A program made the position numbers and the translations under genes. 64,000 nucleotides of DNA from Amoebophrya sp. A120 (Eukaryota; Sar; Dinophyceae; Syndiniales; Amoebophryaceae): the NCBI GenBank assembly GCA_905178155.1, contig CAJINV010000004.1, forward strand, positions 8,578,882 to 8,642,881, written 5' to 3'. Position 1 is the first letter of the stretch; the number at the start of each line of letters is the position of its first letter. The notes beneath the pieces are model-generated. The model was not told the origin of the DNA and did not search any database. It worked only from the letters and a program-made list of their open reading frames with translations. Shown in pieces: positions 44,701-53,899 of the stretch.

Positions 44701-45064
44701 CTACTGCTTCCGGACCGCGGGTTCTTCTTTCCGCGACTCCCAGAGCGACTCCGTCCACGACTGCTTCCCGGGTTTGTGCCTGGTGGAGCCGTAATGCGGC
44801 AGCGAGGGCTGCGGGGGATGATGCAGCTGCCGGAATTCCCCCCTCCTCACGTGGTGCTCCCGCCGGAGCTCCTCCTGCCGATGCGCTCCGGGAACGAGGA
44901 GGTTTCTTCTTTTTATTTCCTCCACCTTTCTTTCCGCGTCGAAGGCCGACCGCGTGGCTGCCGTGTGGCATTGTACTACACAACAGCAGTCCGGCCAGTG
45001 CCACGGACGCGGCAGCTGCGCGCGAAATAGTACAGCAGGACGAGGAGAGGACAAACTTCGGCAT
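32783..45064 (-). CDS. Very large unrecognised protein with signal-like N-terminus, interrupted by nested insertion
   Basis: No family recognised. Exons: 44851-45064, 44326-44779, 42906-44005, 42603-42635, 41908-42294, 41593-41653, 40429-41330, 40101-40107, 39687-39765, 39089-39411, 38654-38874, 38322-38373, 37499-37999, 37181-37236, 36517-36857, then past the insertion 33591-33699, 33205-33264, 32783-32870. If the insertion plus one 53-bp repeat copy is removed as well, the total is exactly 1636 codons including the stop. The first 40 residues hold a hydrophobic stretch (SVALAGLLLCS), possibly a signal peptide. A basic RS-rich region (RSRSGSRGKK, KRKSRSPSR) and a long coiled coil (near LEKRLEHVKNLEDRLRQLEQ) follow. 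Later come Glu/Lys-rich and Pro-rich segments and a folded-looking C-terminal part ending GLAFPNGVETVQLLLSF. One intron (44780-44850) is a 71-nt GT-AG. The others are introners. Whether the gene is still expressed across the insertion is unknown. Confidence 0.72.
32871..33204. mobile_element. Introner family B in the 1635-aa gene
   Basis: Starts TATCCTGAGAAAAAACATCC and ends ACATAGGATA. TSD is poor (TGCTC/CGTCC). Excision keeps the frame and leads to the stop codon. Confidence 0.78.
33265..33590. mobile_element. Introner family B (diverged) in the 1635-aa gene
   Basis: Starts TATCCTGTGTAAAAACG and ends TTTTACACAGCATA. TSD weak (CAAGG/CCAGC). Excision joins SQGKRW to YVRNPLDQHG. Confidence 0.75.
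33700..33752. repeat. 53-bp direct repeat, left copy
   Basis: Includes ATGGGTTTTTTCCTTTTG and CTCGCTCAGGGAAGC. It differs at two positions from the right copy at 36517-36569. On the minus strand both encode SLSE..EQKEKTHKFLR of the host gene. Confidence 0.9.
33864..35149 (+). CDS. Predicted membrane protein, 293 aa
   Basis: No family recognised. Exons 33864-34285, 34401-34776 and 35056-35149 total 294 codons including the stop after removing one TSD for each of two introners. The sequence starts MKSKPKRRNMFV, a basic N-terminus. Hydrophobic segments sit near residues 15-40 (VFVMTGGLTLCFGSVFFL), 62-85 (LAIELAISLLVFLIWVPL), 88-105 (VAIAIFVPLPYWI) and about 163-185 (YSVLLLLLTDFVYHMW), suggesting 3-4 transmembrane helices. 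A basic loop (KREREKQRKRRMRE) and an Asp-rich tail (DSDADDDDDDAQD) follow. It is one of only two plus-strand coding segments in the window and lies wholly inside the nested insertion. Upstream there is a tandem duplication of AGTTGTAGTCGCGAGCA (33757-33794). Its integrity across three exons argues that it is functional or recently so. Confidence 0.68.
34286..34400. mobile_element. Introner (singleton family L, 115 bp) in membrane-protein gene
   Basis: TIR TATTCCTTGAAAATCAACCA and inverse. Perfect TSD GAACA. Shortest complete element in the window. Excision joins RETFEQ to IKIVYFF. Confidence 0.9.
34777..35055. mobile_element. Introner family B in membrane-protein gene
   Basis: Starts TATCATATGTAAAAACGTCC and ends CTCAGGATA. 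Perfect TSD TGACG. Here family B sits in the opposite coding direction from most copies. Confidence 0.9.
35405..35446. repeat. 42-bp middle copy of the insertion-bounding repeat
   Basis: Identical over ATGGGTTTTTTCC...CTCAGGGAAG to the right copy at 36517-36569. Its flanks differ from both other copies, so it separates two unrelated inserted segments. Confidence 0.88.
35447..35662. mobile_element. Introner family F, left end truncated at the repeat boundary
   Basis: The right end (CAACTTTGACGATTTCAA...CCATA) matches the inverse of the family F element at 42295-42602. The left end is missing where the 42-bp repeat begins. Confidence 0.8.
35729..35941. mobile_element. Introner family E in cold-shock fragment
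   Basis: Starts TATCC followed by a poly-A run and TTGTTGGTGTAA, and ends TTTTTTCCTTCGA. Flanking repeat TCAGCAA on both sides (longer than the usual 5 bp). Confidence 0.8.
36042..36346. mobile_element. Introner (singleton family K) in cold-shock fragment
   Basis: TIR ATGAAAAATGCCCCCACCCC paired with a diverged inverse GGGGGTGGAGGTATTTTTCA. Perfect TSD TCGTG. Confidence 0.9.
36393..36516. mobile_element. Introner family A, right half deleted at the repeat boundary
   Basis: Intact left end TATCAAATGCAAAAATGTC. The sequence stops in the family A interior (GCGGAGAGGGCA) where the 53-bp repeat begins. Confidence 0.88.
36517..36569. repeat. 53-bp direct repeat, right copy
   Basis: Partner of 33700-33752. 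On the minus strand it is host coding sequence (SLSENGEQKEKTHKFLR). Confidence 0.9.
36858..37180. mobile_element. Introner family D in the 1635-aa gene
   Basis: TIR core GGAAAAATCCCCCCTCCCC. Perfect TSD GCCAG. Excision joins DYARLA to HKDVLLRGG. Confidence 0.93.
37237..37498. mobile_element. Introner family A in the 1635-aa gene
   Basis: Starts TATCAACTGTAAAAATG. Perfect TSD GTGCC. Excision joins IPHVGT to ELHQHEVP. Confidence 0.92.
38000..38321. mobile_element. Introner family D in the 1635-aa gene
   Basis: Starts TATTGTGAGGAAAAATCCCC. Perfect TSD ACTCT. Confidence 0.93.
38374..38653. mobile_element. Introner family B in the 1635-aa gene
   Basis: Starts TATCCTGAGTAAAGACG and ends AATCAGGATA. 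Perfect TSD CTGCT. Only 52 bp of exon separates it from the family D element at 38000-38321. Confidence 0.92.
38875..39088. mobile_element. Diverged introner (family O) in the 1635-aa gene
   Basis: Starts TATCCTGCGAAAACAGG and ends TTTTTGTTGCATA. TSD TCCAC/TCCAG. Excision joins YEYDLW to TQNDHFLTKF in frame, though the TIRs are weak. Confidence 0.68.
39412..39686. mobile_element. Degenerate introner family A in the 1635-aa gene
   Basis: Ends TATCGATTGCAAACAAAAATC and the inverse of ATCATTACTTGCAATGCATA. The core GGACCCAGATC is still visible. Excision joins VDDPF to PVEMKREN. Confidence 0.7.
39766..40100. mobile_element. Degenerate introner family A in the 1635-aa gene
   Basis: Starts TATGCACTGCAAATCC and ends TTGCACGTGGATA. 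TSD ATCTC/ATCTG. Excision joins SQHQQM to RISDEPPFAF. If it were retained, translation would stop within six codons. Confidence 0.72.
40108..40428. mobile_element. Introner family D in the 1635-aa gene, abutting another introner
   Basis: TIR core GGAAAAATCCCCCCTCCCC. Perfect TSD CTGCT. Only 7 bp separate it from the degenerate element at 39766-40100, so the two are probably removed as one intron. Confidence 0.92.
41331..41592. mobile_element. Introner family A in the 1635-aa gene
   Basis: Starts TATCAAATGCAAAAATGTC. TSD GTCCG/GGCCG. Excision joins YDGQAA to DRLTLKVSP. Confidence 0.9.
41654..41907. mobile_element. Introner family A in the 1635-aa gene
   Basis: Starts TATCAAGTGCAAAAGTG. Perfect TSD GCATC. 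Excision joins LLMHVM to PLEDKMNE. Confidence 0.92.
42295..42602. mobile_element. Introner family F in the 1635-aa gene
   Basis: TIR core TGAAATCGTCAAAGTTGAAA and inverse. Perfect TSD CTGGA. Complete counterpart of the truncated element at 35447. Confidence 0.92.
42636..42905. mobile_element. Introner family A in the 1635-aa gene
   Basis: Starts TATGCCTTGTAAACATGTC and ends CATCTGGTA. TSD GCCTG/GCTTG. Confidence 0.88.
44006..44325. mobile_element. Introner family D in the 1635-aa gene
   Basis: TIR core GGAAAAATCCCCCCTCCCC. Perfect TSD CCCGT. Excision joins KDAVTG to VKSKKKLK. Confidence 0.93.
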
Positions 45065-46366
45065 GGTATAGATTCGGAGGAAAAGAGCGAAATAAGCTGC
45101 GTTTGAGTTGGTATTACTATTACTTTCCAAAAAAATGGGGACAAAACAATAAATTTGGGAACAAAACAAAGCCGTCGCTTTTTGGAAAACTGATTGCGTT
45201 CGAGCGCTGCCCAGATGAAAATATGCTGGTAAAAAAATTTGTTGAAATTTTTGCGTACAATCTTCAGAGTGGGTTTTTTTAAGTAAAATGCACCAAAACA
45301 GGAGGCCTACTTACATGTACAATGCGAGGCTACCAGGTAGAATATTCGACATCAAAACCCGAAAACCAAAACTAGAATCAGGATGGGATTAATCATCAGC
45401 GTTTTTCGTTCCCGATGGAGATGAATATGACTTCTGCTTGTTCTATACCGATCGGGGGCCCGCGTCCTTGCTTGATCGACAGGCAATTGAACCCTTTGAA
45501 TTTACTCGCGCAGATCTATTGGTGATCGGATTTATATTTATTTCCGCGGATCCTTGCATGAGATCGTGGTCGTGTGAAGAACTTTTTTACCGATTTCTCC
45601 GTTGGTTTATAATGGAAAGCACAACTGCTCTGATGCTCTTGCATTGAACCAAAGAACTGCGCATCGGGTGAATAGCGCTAAGATCCTCATTTCACGTCTC
45701 ACCTACTCAGGCGGATAAAGTACACCGATATCCTCGTCAAAGATCCGATCGGATTTGTCATTTCGACTGGACGAAGCAAACTTACTGGAGCAAGCTAATT
45801 TTTGGCGCAGTACAACTCTGAAGAAGAGATGTTGAGTGATGGTCCGTTTTATTCAAAAGAAGAAAACAGCACTTGGAAGGCGGACGAAAGCACTTGTTCG
45901 GACGAACACCTTTAGTGCAAAACGCTGCGTCCCCGCTCACTACAACTACCTCGTGGTCTAAAACTAAAGCGCATCGGTCGGGAAACAAAGAGATCAGGAA
46001 GATGGTCACTCGCCTTGAAAATCTTCATGTCGCTTGAATATCACTCAAAAAAATGCAACTAAATCTTAATAGTTGAGAAGGATTCTTCAGAGATCATGAT
46101 GTGCAAAGTACGTCCACAAGGTTCTGCTTCTAGTACTACCTGCAATGCATGTAAAACTCCTGCCTTAAAAAGCTACAAATGAAATGATAGCCTTTGAGGC
46201 AATAAACTGCTATGCAGAGAAACAAATAGCCCTGGTTCAGTGGCGGGCCCTAGCGGAAGAGGAGCTCAGGCGATTTCAATTTTATCTTACTTTCCCTACG
46301 GAACAAAAATATTTTTTCATACTAGTAGTTTGATATTAGTGTCCCTCGTAGGAGTTTGATTCCCAC
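45065..46366. other. Intergenic stretch
   Basis: AT-rich. Only short random frames and no introner ends. It separates the start of the 1635-aa gene from the stop of the 1356-aa gene. No RNA gene recognised. Confidence 0.55.
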
Positions 46367-49300
46367 TTATTTCTTCTCAAACAGTTTCCGAAAGTCCATC
46401 AAGTAGGGCGGAAATTCCAGCATGTGGCACCAATCCTCGTCGTAATCCCGCAGGCCCAGCTGCTTCCCGTTCTGAAAGTGTTGAAACCCGCACTGGTGTT
46501 TCAGAAACTTTTCGCAGTTCTGCGTGTGCTCGCTGCCCGCGTAACACACAATCACCACGTTGTCGGAGGGTTTCTCCAGAACCGCCTTGCCGATGTTGAG
46601 CAACGCCGCACAGTCGACGACTTTGTTGTTGAAGGCGTCGATCAGGATCTTCGCGTACACTTGCCCCTTGTTGCTGCAGAAGTTGGGGTATGGATTGCAA
46701 ACATGTCTGGGTCGTCTGGGAGATAATTGCGAGATTTGTCACGCTAATCTGGCATGACTCTGACCTCTGTATTGCGTGGCCGCATCAAAGAGCTCCTGCT
46801 CTTGCCTGTCATGCAGAAACGCAGTTTCTAATGCGCCGGAGTACTACACAACTCAGAACCACGGAAAAATTTGTCATGCTTGGCAGTGCATATTGTAGTG
46901 TGCGCATTGTTGTTCTTCTCTGACTTGCATATCATCACAAGTTTATTCGAGACCCAGTCAGACATATTTTTTGCATGTGATATGGGGTAGTTGGTTTTCC
47001 AGTCGCTTTTCCTGCTCAAGTCGTTTTTGCCTTGCTCGTATGCAGTGCAAAAGTATCGTACTCGTACTAATTGCGTTTATGCATTACACATCTTTTTGTT
47101 AAGGCAAATCCGCATTACAAATTCAATTTGTAATTATACCTCAATTTGTAATGCAATTTATACTTAGTACGATAAAGTTTTGCAGTTGATAGCTCGTACT
47201 CCTCCCGCTGCGCTTTGTACAGCATTTGGTATATCAAATGTAAAAATGTCTGGGTCTGGAAGAATTCATGTTTGTCATGCTTGTCTGGCATGACTCTGAA
47301 ATCTGTCATGCACGTTACCCAAGAGCTCCGTTTTTCTGTGATGCAGAAGCGCAGTTTGTCATGCAGAATAGGCAACACCTAGGAGCTCAGAAACTTGTCA
47401 TGCTGAGCCAGCATTTGATGCGTCATCATCAGACGCCACCCAGCATCACAAGTTTCCAGACCCAGACATTTTTACATTTGATATGGTACTCGTCCCAGCA
47501 GTTCAAAACCTCTGAGAACGCCTGCGTCGCGTTCTTGGCGTACTCGATCTTTTGCAAATTGTACTTTTTGTTCTCGTACTTGAGACTTCGCATGTTTTTC
47601 GCCTCCACCACCTGCACGCAGTCGCTGTGGTCAATGTCGTGGTAGATTTCCGGGTGGCAGGCACGCAGGAACGCGACAAAGTAGTCGCCCGTGCTGTCCG
47701 CCTCCTTCAGCGTTAACCCGGTTTTTTCGTCGCTCCCGAGCTCCGCATTCACCGCGTCGACGTAGAACTTCTTCACCTTTTTTACGTACTCCTCCCGCTG
47801 CTTCTTAATTTTCTCCATCCTGAGCTTCATGGTTTGTTCAGACGATGTAGTGGTGTTCTTGCCAGAAGGCCGCACGACCGCTGCATCTTCTTGCGCAATT
47901 TTTTCTGCCACGTTACTGATCCAGGTCCGGGGCGGATTCGACCCCTTGGCCCGCATGCAGGCGGAGAGCGGCGCGTGGGAGTCAGAAACGATGGCTGCAT
48001 ACGTATCGTCGCGCCGCATAATATCGCGCTTGAACGTTCTTCGTTGCGAGGGGGTAGTGGTGGTGGTGGGGGTTTTATTTTCGGTACTAGTGTTGGTTGT
48101 TGATGAAGCTCCTACTGTTGTACTTCTAGGAGGAGCTTGTTGTGATGTTTTCTTCTGCTCAACATCTCGTCCACCCTTTATCATGTTGCTGGCCACGTCG
48201 CCCCAGGTTTCCGTGCTGGAATTCGGCTCCGCGGTGCTCGCTATCCTGAGTAAAAACGTACCCACACCAGAGTCAGGATGAGGATTTTGCAACACAAACC
48301 CAGGAGTTTTGTGAGTCACGCATGACAAGTTGCAGGCTGTATTGTAGTGCAGTTTAGCAAGGGAAGCCGCATAACAAATCCACCTGCTCATCCTGTTGAC
48401 AGCATCACAAATTCCAAAACACGATAAGAAATGGCACTCATGCGAATGCGCATTACAAGTCTTCCTGTCTTTGCAAATCTGCATTACAACTCTGGTGTGG
48501 GTACGTTTTTACTCAGGATACTCGCCGAGGAAGAGTTCCCTTTTTCGTCGTCTTGCTCCTCGTCAGCAGTACCCTCGTCGTCCTTCGTAGTCTTTCTCTT
48601 CTTTGGGGAGGTAGCTGTTGAGCCGCTAGCGCTACTGGTGTTTTCGTCTTCAACATTTTTACTTCTGGTGTCCTCGAGGCTTTTGATACTACTAGTACTA
48701 CTTGCGTCCACGACTTTAGTATGATCCGTCTTGATGTTGTCCTCTACTTTTTTGACAAAGTCTTTCCCCCATTTGTGGTCACTGAACTCCAGGATGCTGC
48801 GCACGAAGCAGCACCGTCCCTGGTCCTTGCTCGTCAAATCCAGCACCTTCCGCGCGTCTATCAAACGCAAAAATGTCTGGGTCTGGAAGATTCTAAGACT
48901 TGTCATGCACGGTTTGCATCACCCATGATGTCTGTGATGCATGCCCTAGCATCACAGGTTTTTTGAGGGGTTCTTGATGCCTATCCCGCATGACAAATGC
49001 CCTCTCCGCGTAGCAAGAACTACAATCCGCTTGCTGCTCATGCAACACAAATTTTTTGGACATCCAAATGCAGCATCACAAGTTGCATTCTTCCAGACAT
49101 CCAGGGATTTTTGCATTTGATAGCGTCGTCGATCGTCCCGAAGTACAGCGTCGTCATGAACCGCATCAGGTTCGGCTATCAAGTGCAAAAGTGTCTGAGT
49201 CTGGAAGATTGCCAGGTTTGTCATGCATATTTTGCATAACCCATGATGCCTGTAATGCATGACCGAGAATCGCATATTTTCAAAGGTGGGCCTTCTGATG

Positions 49301-52300
49301 CGTATTCCGCATGAGAAACGCCCACTCCACGTAGTACAAACAAACTGAACTCCTCTTGCTGGTCATGCAATACAGATTTTTTTACCTTCCAAAGACAGCA
49401 TCACAAGTTGGAACCTTCCAGACCCAGACATTTTTGCATTTGATATCGGCCACGTTTTCACCACGTTCGCGAGAAAGGGAACGTAGTTGGCCCGGACGTT
49501 CTGGCTGTACAGCAGCAGGTCCGTGGCCTGGCCGAAAAACCCCTCCCAGGAGGGAAAGTGCCAGTCCTGCTCGCTCATGTACCTCGTTCGGTTTTTCATC
49601 AACGCGGATCTCGGTTTTTTTCGTGCGAGAATGGAGAAATCGCGGCTGCAGCTGCCGTCGCTTCTTGTCACTTCGGGATAATTTCGCAGCAACTCCTCCT
49701 CCGCCGACTCCGCTTCCATAAAGTTCCTGATGACCTCAAAATATGAATTGCACATGTATCGTACTCGTACAAATGCATTACAAATTTCCCCAGCATCAGA
49801 GATAAAATTTGTAGTGCTGATTTACCTTAAGAGAAAGATTTGTAATGCATGACTGCAATACGAATACGATACTTTTGCACAGGATACAAAACCCTCGGGG
49901 TCCATGATTTGCTCGAGTTGGTCCCGTATCAAATGCAAATATGCCTGGGCCTGGAAAGTTGGAACTTGTAATGCTAGCTGTACATTCCTGGGAAATCTGT
50001 ATTGCATAACCGACAAAAGCCGCAGCCCTTTTTGTCATGCAAGAACGCAGCTTCTCATGCGGACTGCCTATGAGAAAGCGCTCCGGAAAGTTGTCATGCT
50101 GGGCTGCATTTGGACGCATTTCCATCATGGACATTTTAGCATCGCAAGTTTCCAGACCCAGACATGTTTGCATTTGATATCCCGCTCGGACTTGGTCCAC
50201 CGAAAATCGCTCAAGTCCCGGGGGTCGATGCACGACAGGAAATCCGGTATCAAATGCAAAAATGTCTGGGTCTGAGAGATTCTGAGACTTGCGGCCATGC
50301 GCGGTTTGCATGAGCCATGATGTCTGTGATGCATGCCCTAGCATTACAGGTTTTTTGAGGGTGGAGTCTTGATGCCTATTCCGCATCACAAATGCCCTCC
50401 CCGCCGTGTAGCAAAAACTAGAATCCTTTTGCTGCTCATGCAACACAAATTGTTTAGACATCCAAATGCAGCATCACAATTTGCATTCTTCCAGACTCAG
50501 ACATTTTTGCATTCGATATCCGGCTCCTTCCCGCCAATCTCCCGGATCGAATTGTAGACCTCGTTCGCAATCCGCGCGATCTTGCTGTCGCCCGATACGT
50601 CCATGTCCGCCAAAATTTTCTCCTTGCTGGTCCGGTCCCGCCCGTGCTGGCGCAGGCGCCGCTCCAAATAGGTGAGAAAATGCCCCGTGCCGTCGTCCGG
50701 ATCCTCTTCGTCGTCCGTGTCCTCGTCGCTGTCGGACACGTCGTCAATCAACATCGGGTGCGCGACCAGTTGCCGGATTTTGTTTTCCTGCACGTGCTGG
50801 TAGGTGAAATTCAACTCGACCTCCGTGCAGGGGACCTTGGCCTCCAGAATGACGTGCATGGAATAGGGAGGTCGTGGTGAGCCAGTTTCTTCTTCCTGTT
50901 CTTTCATCACGTCTTCCGCGTCTTTCAGCCGGTCGATGCACCAGTCGTCAAACAGCATCGCGTTGCTCACCTGCCACAGCCGGTCCTTGCGCACCTCCAA
51001 AACCGCATCCATCTCCTCGTCGTACACGGTGTCGCCCCGCAGCCGCCGGTCGTTGTAGATGCGCGCCTCCGTGTCGTTGTCCGTAAAGGCGAACACCCGG
51101 AACGCTTTGTTCTCGGGGTCGGGCCGTCTGGGTAGCCGGAAGGACTGATCTTCTTGATAGTCGTCTTTATCTTTCCGGCTAGAAGTTTTTTCTACTTTCC
51201 TCGAGGGCGGCGCAGTGTAGAGTGTCGACCGGGCGGTGACCTCCTCCAGCGGCCAGTTCTCACACTCGAAGCTCAGGACCAGGGGCGTTTCGAAGTCGTC
51301 ATCGTCTTCCGAGGATTCTCAAATGCAAATATGTCTGGGTCTGGGAGATTGCGAGATTTGTCATGCTAGTCTGGCACGACTCTGAACTCTGTATTGCGTG
51401 GTCGCGAAGAGCCCCTCTTGCCTGTCCTGCCAAGCTGCAGTTTCTCATGCGGAGTACAACGCAACCCAGAACCACGGGAAAACTTGTCATGCTGGGCAGC
51501 GCATTACAGTGTGGCCATTAATATTCCCCTCGTTGCATCACAAGTTCGAGACCAAGACATATTTGCGTTCCATACGGATTCAGATTCCTCGCCGTCGTTG
51601 GAAGTAGTAGAACAACTACTACTATCCTGTGCAAAAGTATCGCACTCGTAGTAATTGTAGTCATGCATTACAAATTTTTTTCGTAAGGTAAATCCGCATG
51701 ACAAATTTTACTTCTCATGCTGAGGAAATTTGTAATGCATTTATACGAGTACGATACTTTTGCAATGCATAACTACTACCGGAAGTCGATTTATTTTTCG
51801 GGCGGTCGTCTTCCTTGTCATGATCCTCCTCCTCGTCATCTTCAATATCCGGCTCCGCGATGATCTTGTTCCCCGAGAGCAGCAAATACGCCTTCCCGGT
51901 CTCCACCCCCTTTCGATTTTTCTCCAAAACTTGCCACACCAGGAGCGCCTCCTCCAAAAAACTGCCGTCTTCCGTATGGATTGAAAAAGTGTCTGGGTCT
52001 GGAAGGATGTAACTTGTCATGCTGGTCTTGCATTCCTGTGAAATCTGTATTGTGTGACCAACAAAAGTGGTAGCCTCTCACGTCATACAAAAACGCAGTT
52101 TCTCATGCGGACTTCGGATGGGAAAGCGTTCTGCAAACAACTTGTCATGCTTTTCTGCATAAGGAAGTGTTTTCCTCTTGCACATTTTAGCATTACAAGT
52201 TTCCAGACTGACCCAGACACTTTTGCATTTGATATTCCGCCTCGTCACCCGAATCGGGTTCGCTGGCGTCCTCGAGCTGGTCCAGCAGCTCCTGCCCCCA

Positions 52301-53344
52301 CTCCTTGGCCTTCGCGAGGACTAGCTTGTTGCTTTTGGACTCGAAGATCGTGCGGTTTTGAAATTTCGTCTTCTTTCCGTTCGGCTTCTTGGCCTGCTCG
52401 GAGTTGTGTGCGGACAGGGCTTTGTCGAGCACCGCAGGCCACTCGCTGGCGGGGAGTTTTGGTGTAGGGCGGCTAGTTGTAACTCCTTCGTTATTTTTTT
52501 GATCACGTTCCACCTCTCCGACGAATTCTGTCACCGTCTCACCCCCGAACCGAACTTTTTTCTCGGCTGCTGCCTCATCTTTTTCGCCTAAAATAGATTT
52601 GCCTTCTTTTTTCATCTTTTCCCGCTCCTCCCAAACCTGCAGCGGGATCAGCTGCAGGTCCTGCGCCAGCTGGTCGCAGGCAGGGCACGACTTCTCGCTA
52701 GTAGTATTGTTTGCCTCTCTACTAGCAACTGCTGCCGTTTCTATTTCACGTTCCGCAGCATCTACTTGGCATGGTTTCATATTGCTCGCGCTCGACCTCG
52801 CAGTTGCACGGGGCCCGCACGACCTGACCTCGCACGGCTTTTTGTCGGCCGCGGTATGCCCGCTTTTTTCGTCCGCCTCTGCCTTCCAGTACTCGCATCG
52901 GCCACACGGCACCGGCTCGTACTTTTTCCGGCATGTGAACAAAGCTCTCTTCTCTCCGACACAACTACCAGCGGTACTTCGGGCTTCCTCTTCCAAGGCC
53001 AGTTCTTTTCTCTCCTCCTCGTGCTCTTCCCGCGTCCGCAGGCGGTCGGTGACCTCGACCCAGTCCAGAACCGGGTCGCACACGGCGTTCTTGCGCGTCA
53101 AGTCGACGGCGTCCTCGTGGGCCTCGCCGCACACCACCACCACCACGTTCTTTTCGAACAATTTCCCGGCCAGGGTGGACACGACGGACGGCCCAACGAC
53201 TTTCTGGCTCAGGTTCTTGTCCTGTTTGGGTGCGGAAGAGTTCCCAACTCCACCGGGCTTCTTGTTCTTCGTGGCACCATTGGGCTTCGGCTTGTTCCCT
53301 GAAGATGAACCAGAGGACTTTTTCTTGCTTCTAGACGTCATCAT
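46367..53344 (-). CDS. Unrecognised 1356-aa protein interrupted only by introners
   Basis: No family identified. Exons: 52235-53344, 51772-51974, 51575-51622, 50519-51316, 50180-50247, 49887-49926, 49446-49741, 49123-49176, 48521-48858, 47484-48241, 47192-47231, 46983-47038, 46367-46688. After removing 12 TSD copies the total is exactly 1357 codons including the stop. The N-terminus MMTSRSKKKSSGSSSG is basic. NVVVVVCGEAHEDAVDL near residue 60 and NVVIVCYAGSEHTQNCEKFL near the C-terminus look like two versions of one hydrophobic-strand plus G-x-x-H motif, which faintly recalls proteins of large DNA viruses (low confidence). A Cys-rich patch (PVPCGRCEYW, CPACDQL) and long acidic or Ser/Thr-rich linkers separate folded-looking segments such as DNDTEARIYNDRRLRGDTVY. 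The chosen start is the first Met after the last in-frame non-coding-looking upstream sequence; an earlier exon cannot be excluded. Confidence 0.75.
46689..46982. mobile_element. Introner family A in the 1356-aa gene
   Basis: Starts TATGGATTGCAAACATGTC and ends GCATGTGATA. Perfect TSD TGGGG. Confidence 0.9.
47039..47191. mobile_element. Introner family C in the 1356-aa gene
   Basis: TIR core GCAAAAGTATCGTACTCGTA. Perfect TSD GCTCG. Confidence 0.92.
47232..47483. mobile_element. Introner family A in the 1356-aa gene
   Basis: Family A ends. Perfect TSD TGGTA. Highly similar to the copy at 12187-12438. Confidence 0.92.
48242..48520. mobile_element. Introner family B in the 1356-aa gene
   Basis: Starts TATCCTGAGTAAAAACG and ends CTCAGGATA. 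Perfect TSD CTCGC. Confidence 0.93.
48859..49122. mobile_element. Introner family A in the 1356-aa gene
   Basis: Starts TATCAAACGCAAAAATG. Perfect TSD GCGTC. Interior close to the copies at 37237 and 50248. Confidence 0.92.
49177..49445. mobile_element. Introner family A in the 1356-aa gene
   Basis: Starts TATCAAGTGCAAAAGTG. Perfect TSD TCGGC. Interior close to the copy at 27773. Only 54 bp of exon separates it from 48859-49122. Confidence 0.92.
49742..49886. mobile_element. Introner family C in the 1356-aa gene
   Basis: 145 bp. Starts TATGAATTGCACATGTATCG. Perfect TSD CAAAA. Confidence 0.92.
49927..50179. mobile_element. Introner family A in the 1356-aa gene
   Basis: Core CCTGGGCCTGGAAAG, slightly diverged. 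Perfect TSD TCCCG. Only 40 bp of exon separates it from 49742-49886. Confidence 0.92.
50248..50518. mobile_element. Introner family A in the 1356-aa gene
   Basis: Starts TATCAAATGCAAAAATGTC and ends CATTCGATA. Perfect TSD TCCGG. Confidence 0.92.
51317..51574. mobile_element. Introner family A in the 1356-aa gene
   Basis: Starts TCTCAAATGCAAATATG and ends GTTCCATA. TSD AGGAT/CGGAT. Confidence 0.85.
51623..51771. mobile_element. Introner family C in the 1356-aa gene
   Basis: TIR core GCAAAAGTATCGCACTCGTA. Perfect TSD ACTAC. Only 48 bp of exon separates it from 51317-51574. Confidence 0.92.
51975..52234. mobile_element. Introner family A in the 1356-aa gene
   Basis: Starts TATGGATTGAAAAAGTGTC. 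Perfect TSD TTCCG. Excision joins SGDEAE to DGSFLEEALL. Confidence 0.92.
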
Positions 53345-53899
53345 GCTGCGGCGGTTTGATAGTACAGCTAAAGCTGCAAAAATACTTGGATTGGGACTGC
53401 GAGTTCTTGATCTTGCGAAGAGTCCATAAAAATTGGGTAGTTGTACCAGTAGCAGTACTTTGTGTTGCAGCAAAATAAGTTGTGTGGGAGTTGTGGGACC
53501 ACGGTGTACTAGAGCAGGAGGATGTTTAGTTCGACGAAAATAGAGCAATGGCGAGGTTGGTCGTAGAAAAGTTCTTGCGGACAAAGATGTAGTGTTATTT
53601 GGGGATGTTATTTTCGTTGTAAAAGAATAGTTCCTACTAGTGGGTGTGCTAGTGAAGGTCTCGCGCCGTCGCCTGCTGCAGGGGAGATGGGTTGTGAGCA
53701 ATGCGGTGGATGACGATACGAAAGCGAAACACGTATTGACCGTGACATTCACACTGTAGGCCGCGCATTCATGATGTGTACGACAATGTAAATGTATTTG
53801 TTTGTGAACGAAAGATTTTGGAACGATACGAGGGACCGTACGATTTTGGCTGACGAACATTTCTGAGTAGCCAGCGCTTTCTTTGTTTTCGTTAGTTTC
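53345..53899. other. Upstream region of the 1356-aa gene
   Basis: The minus frame stays open here but is low in coding character. No introner ends and no motif recognised. Probably promoter and 5' UTR. Confidence 0.4.
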
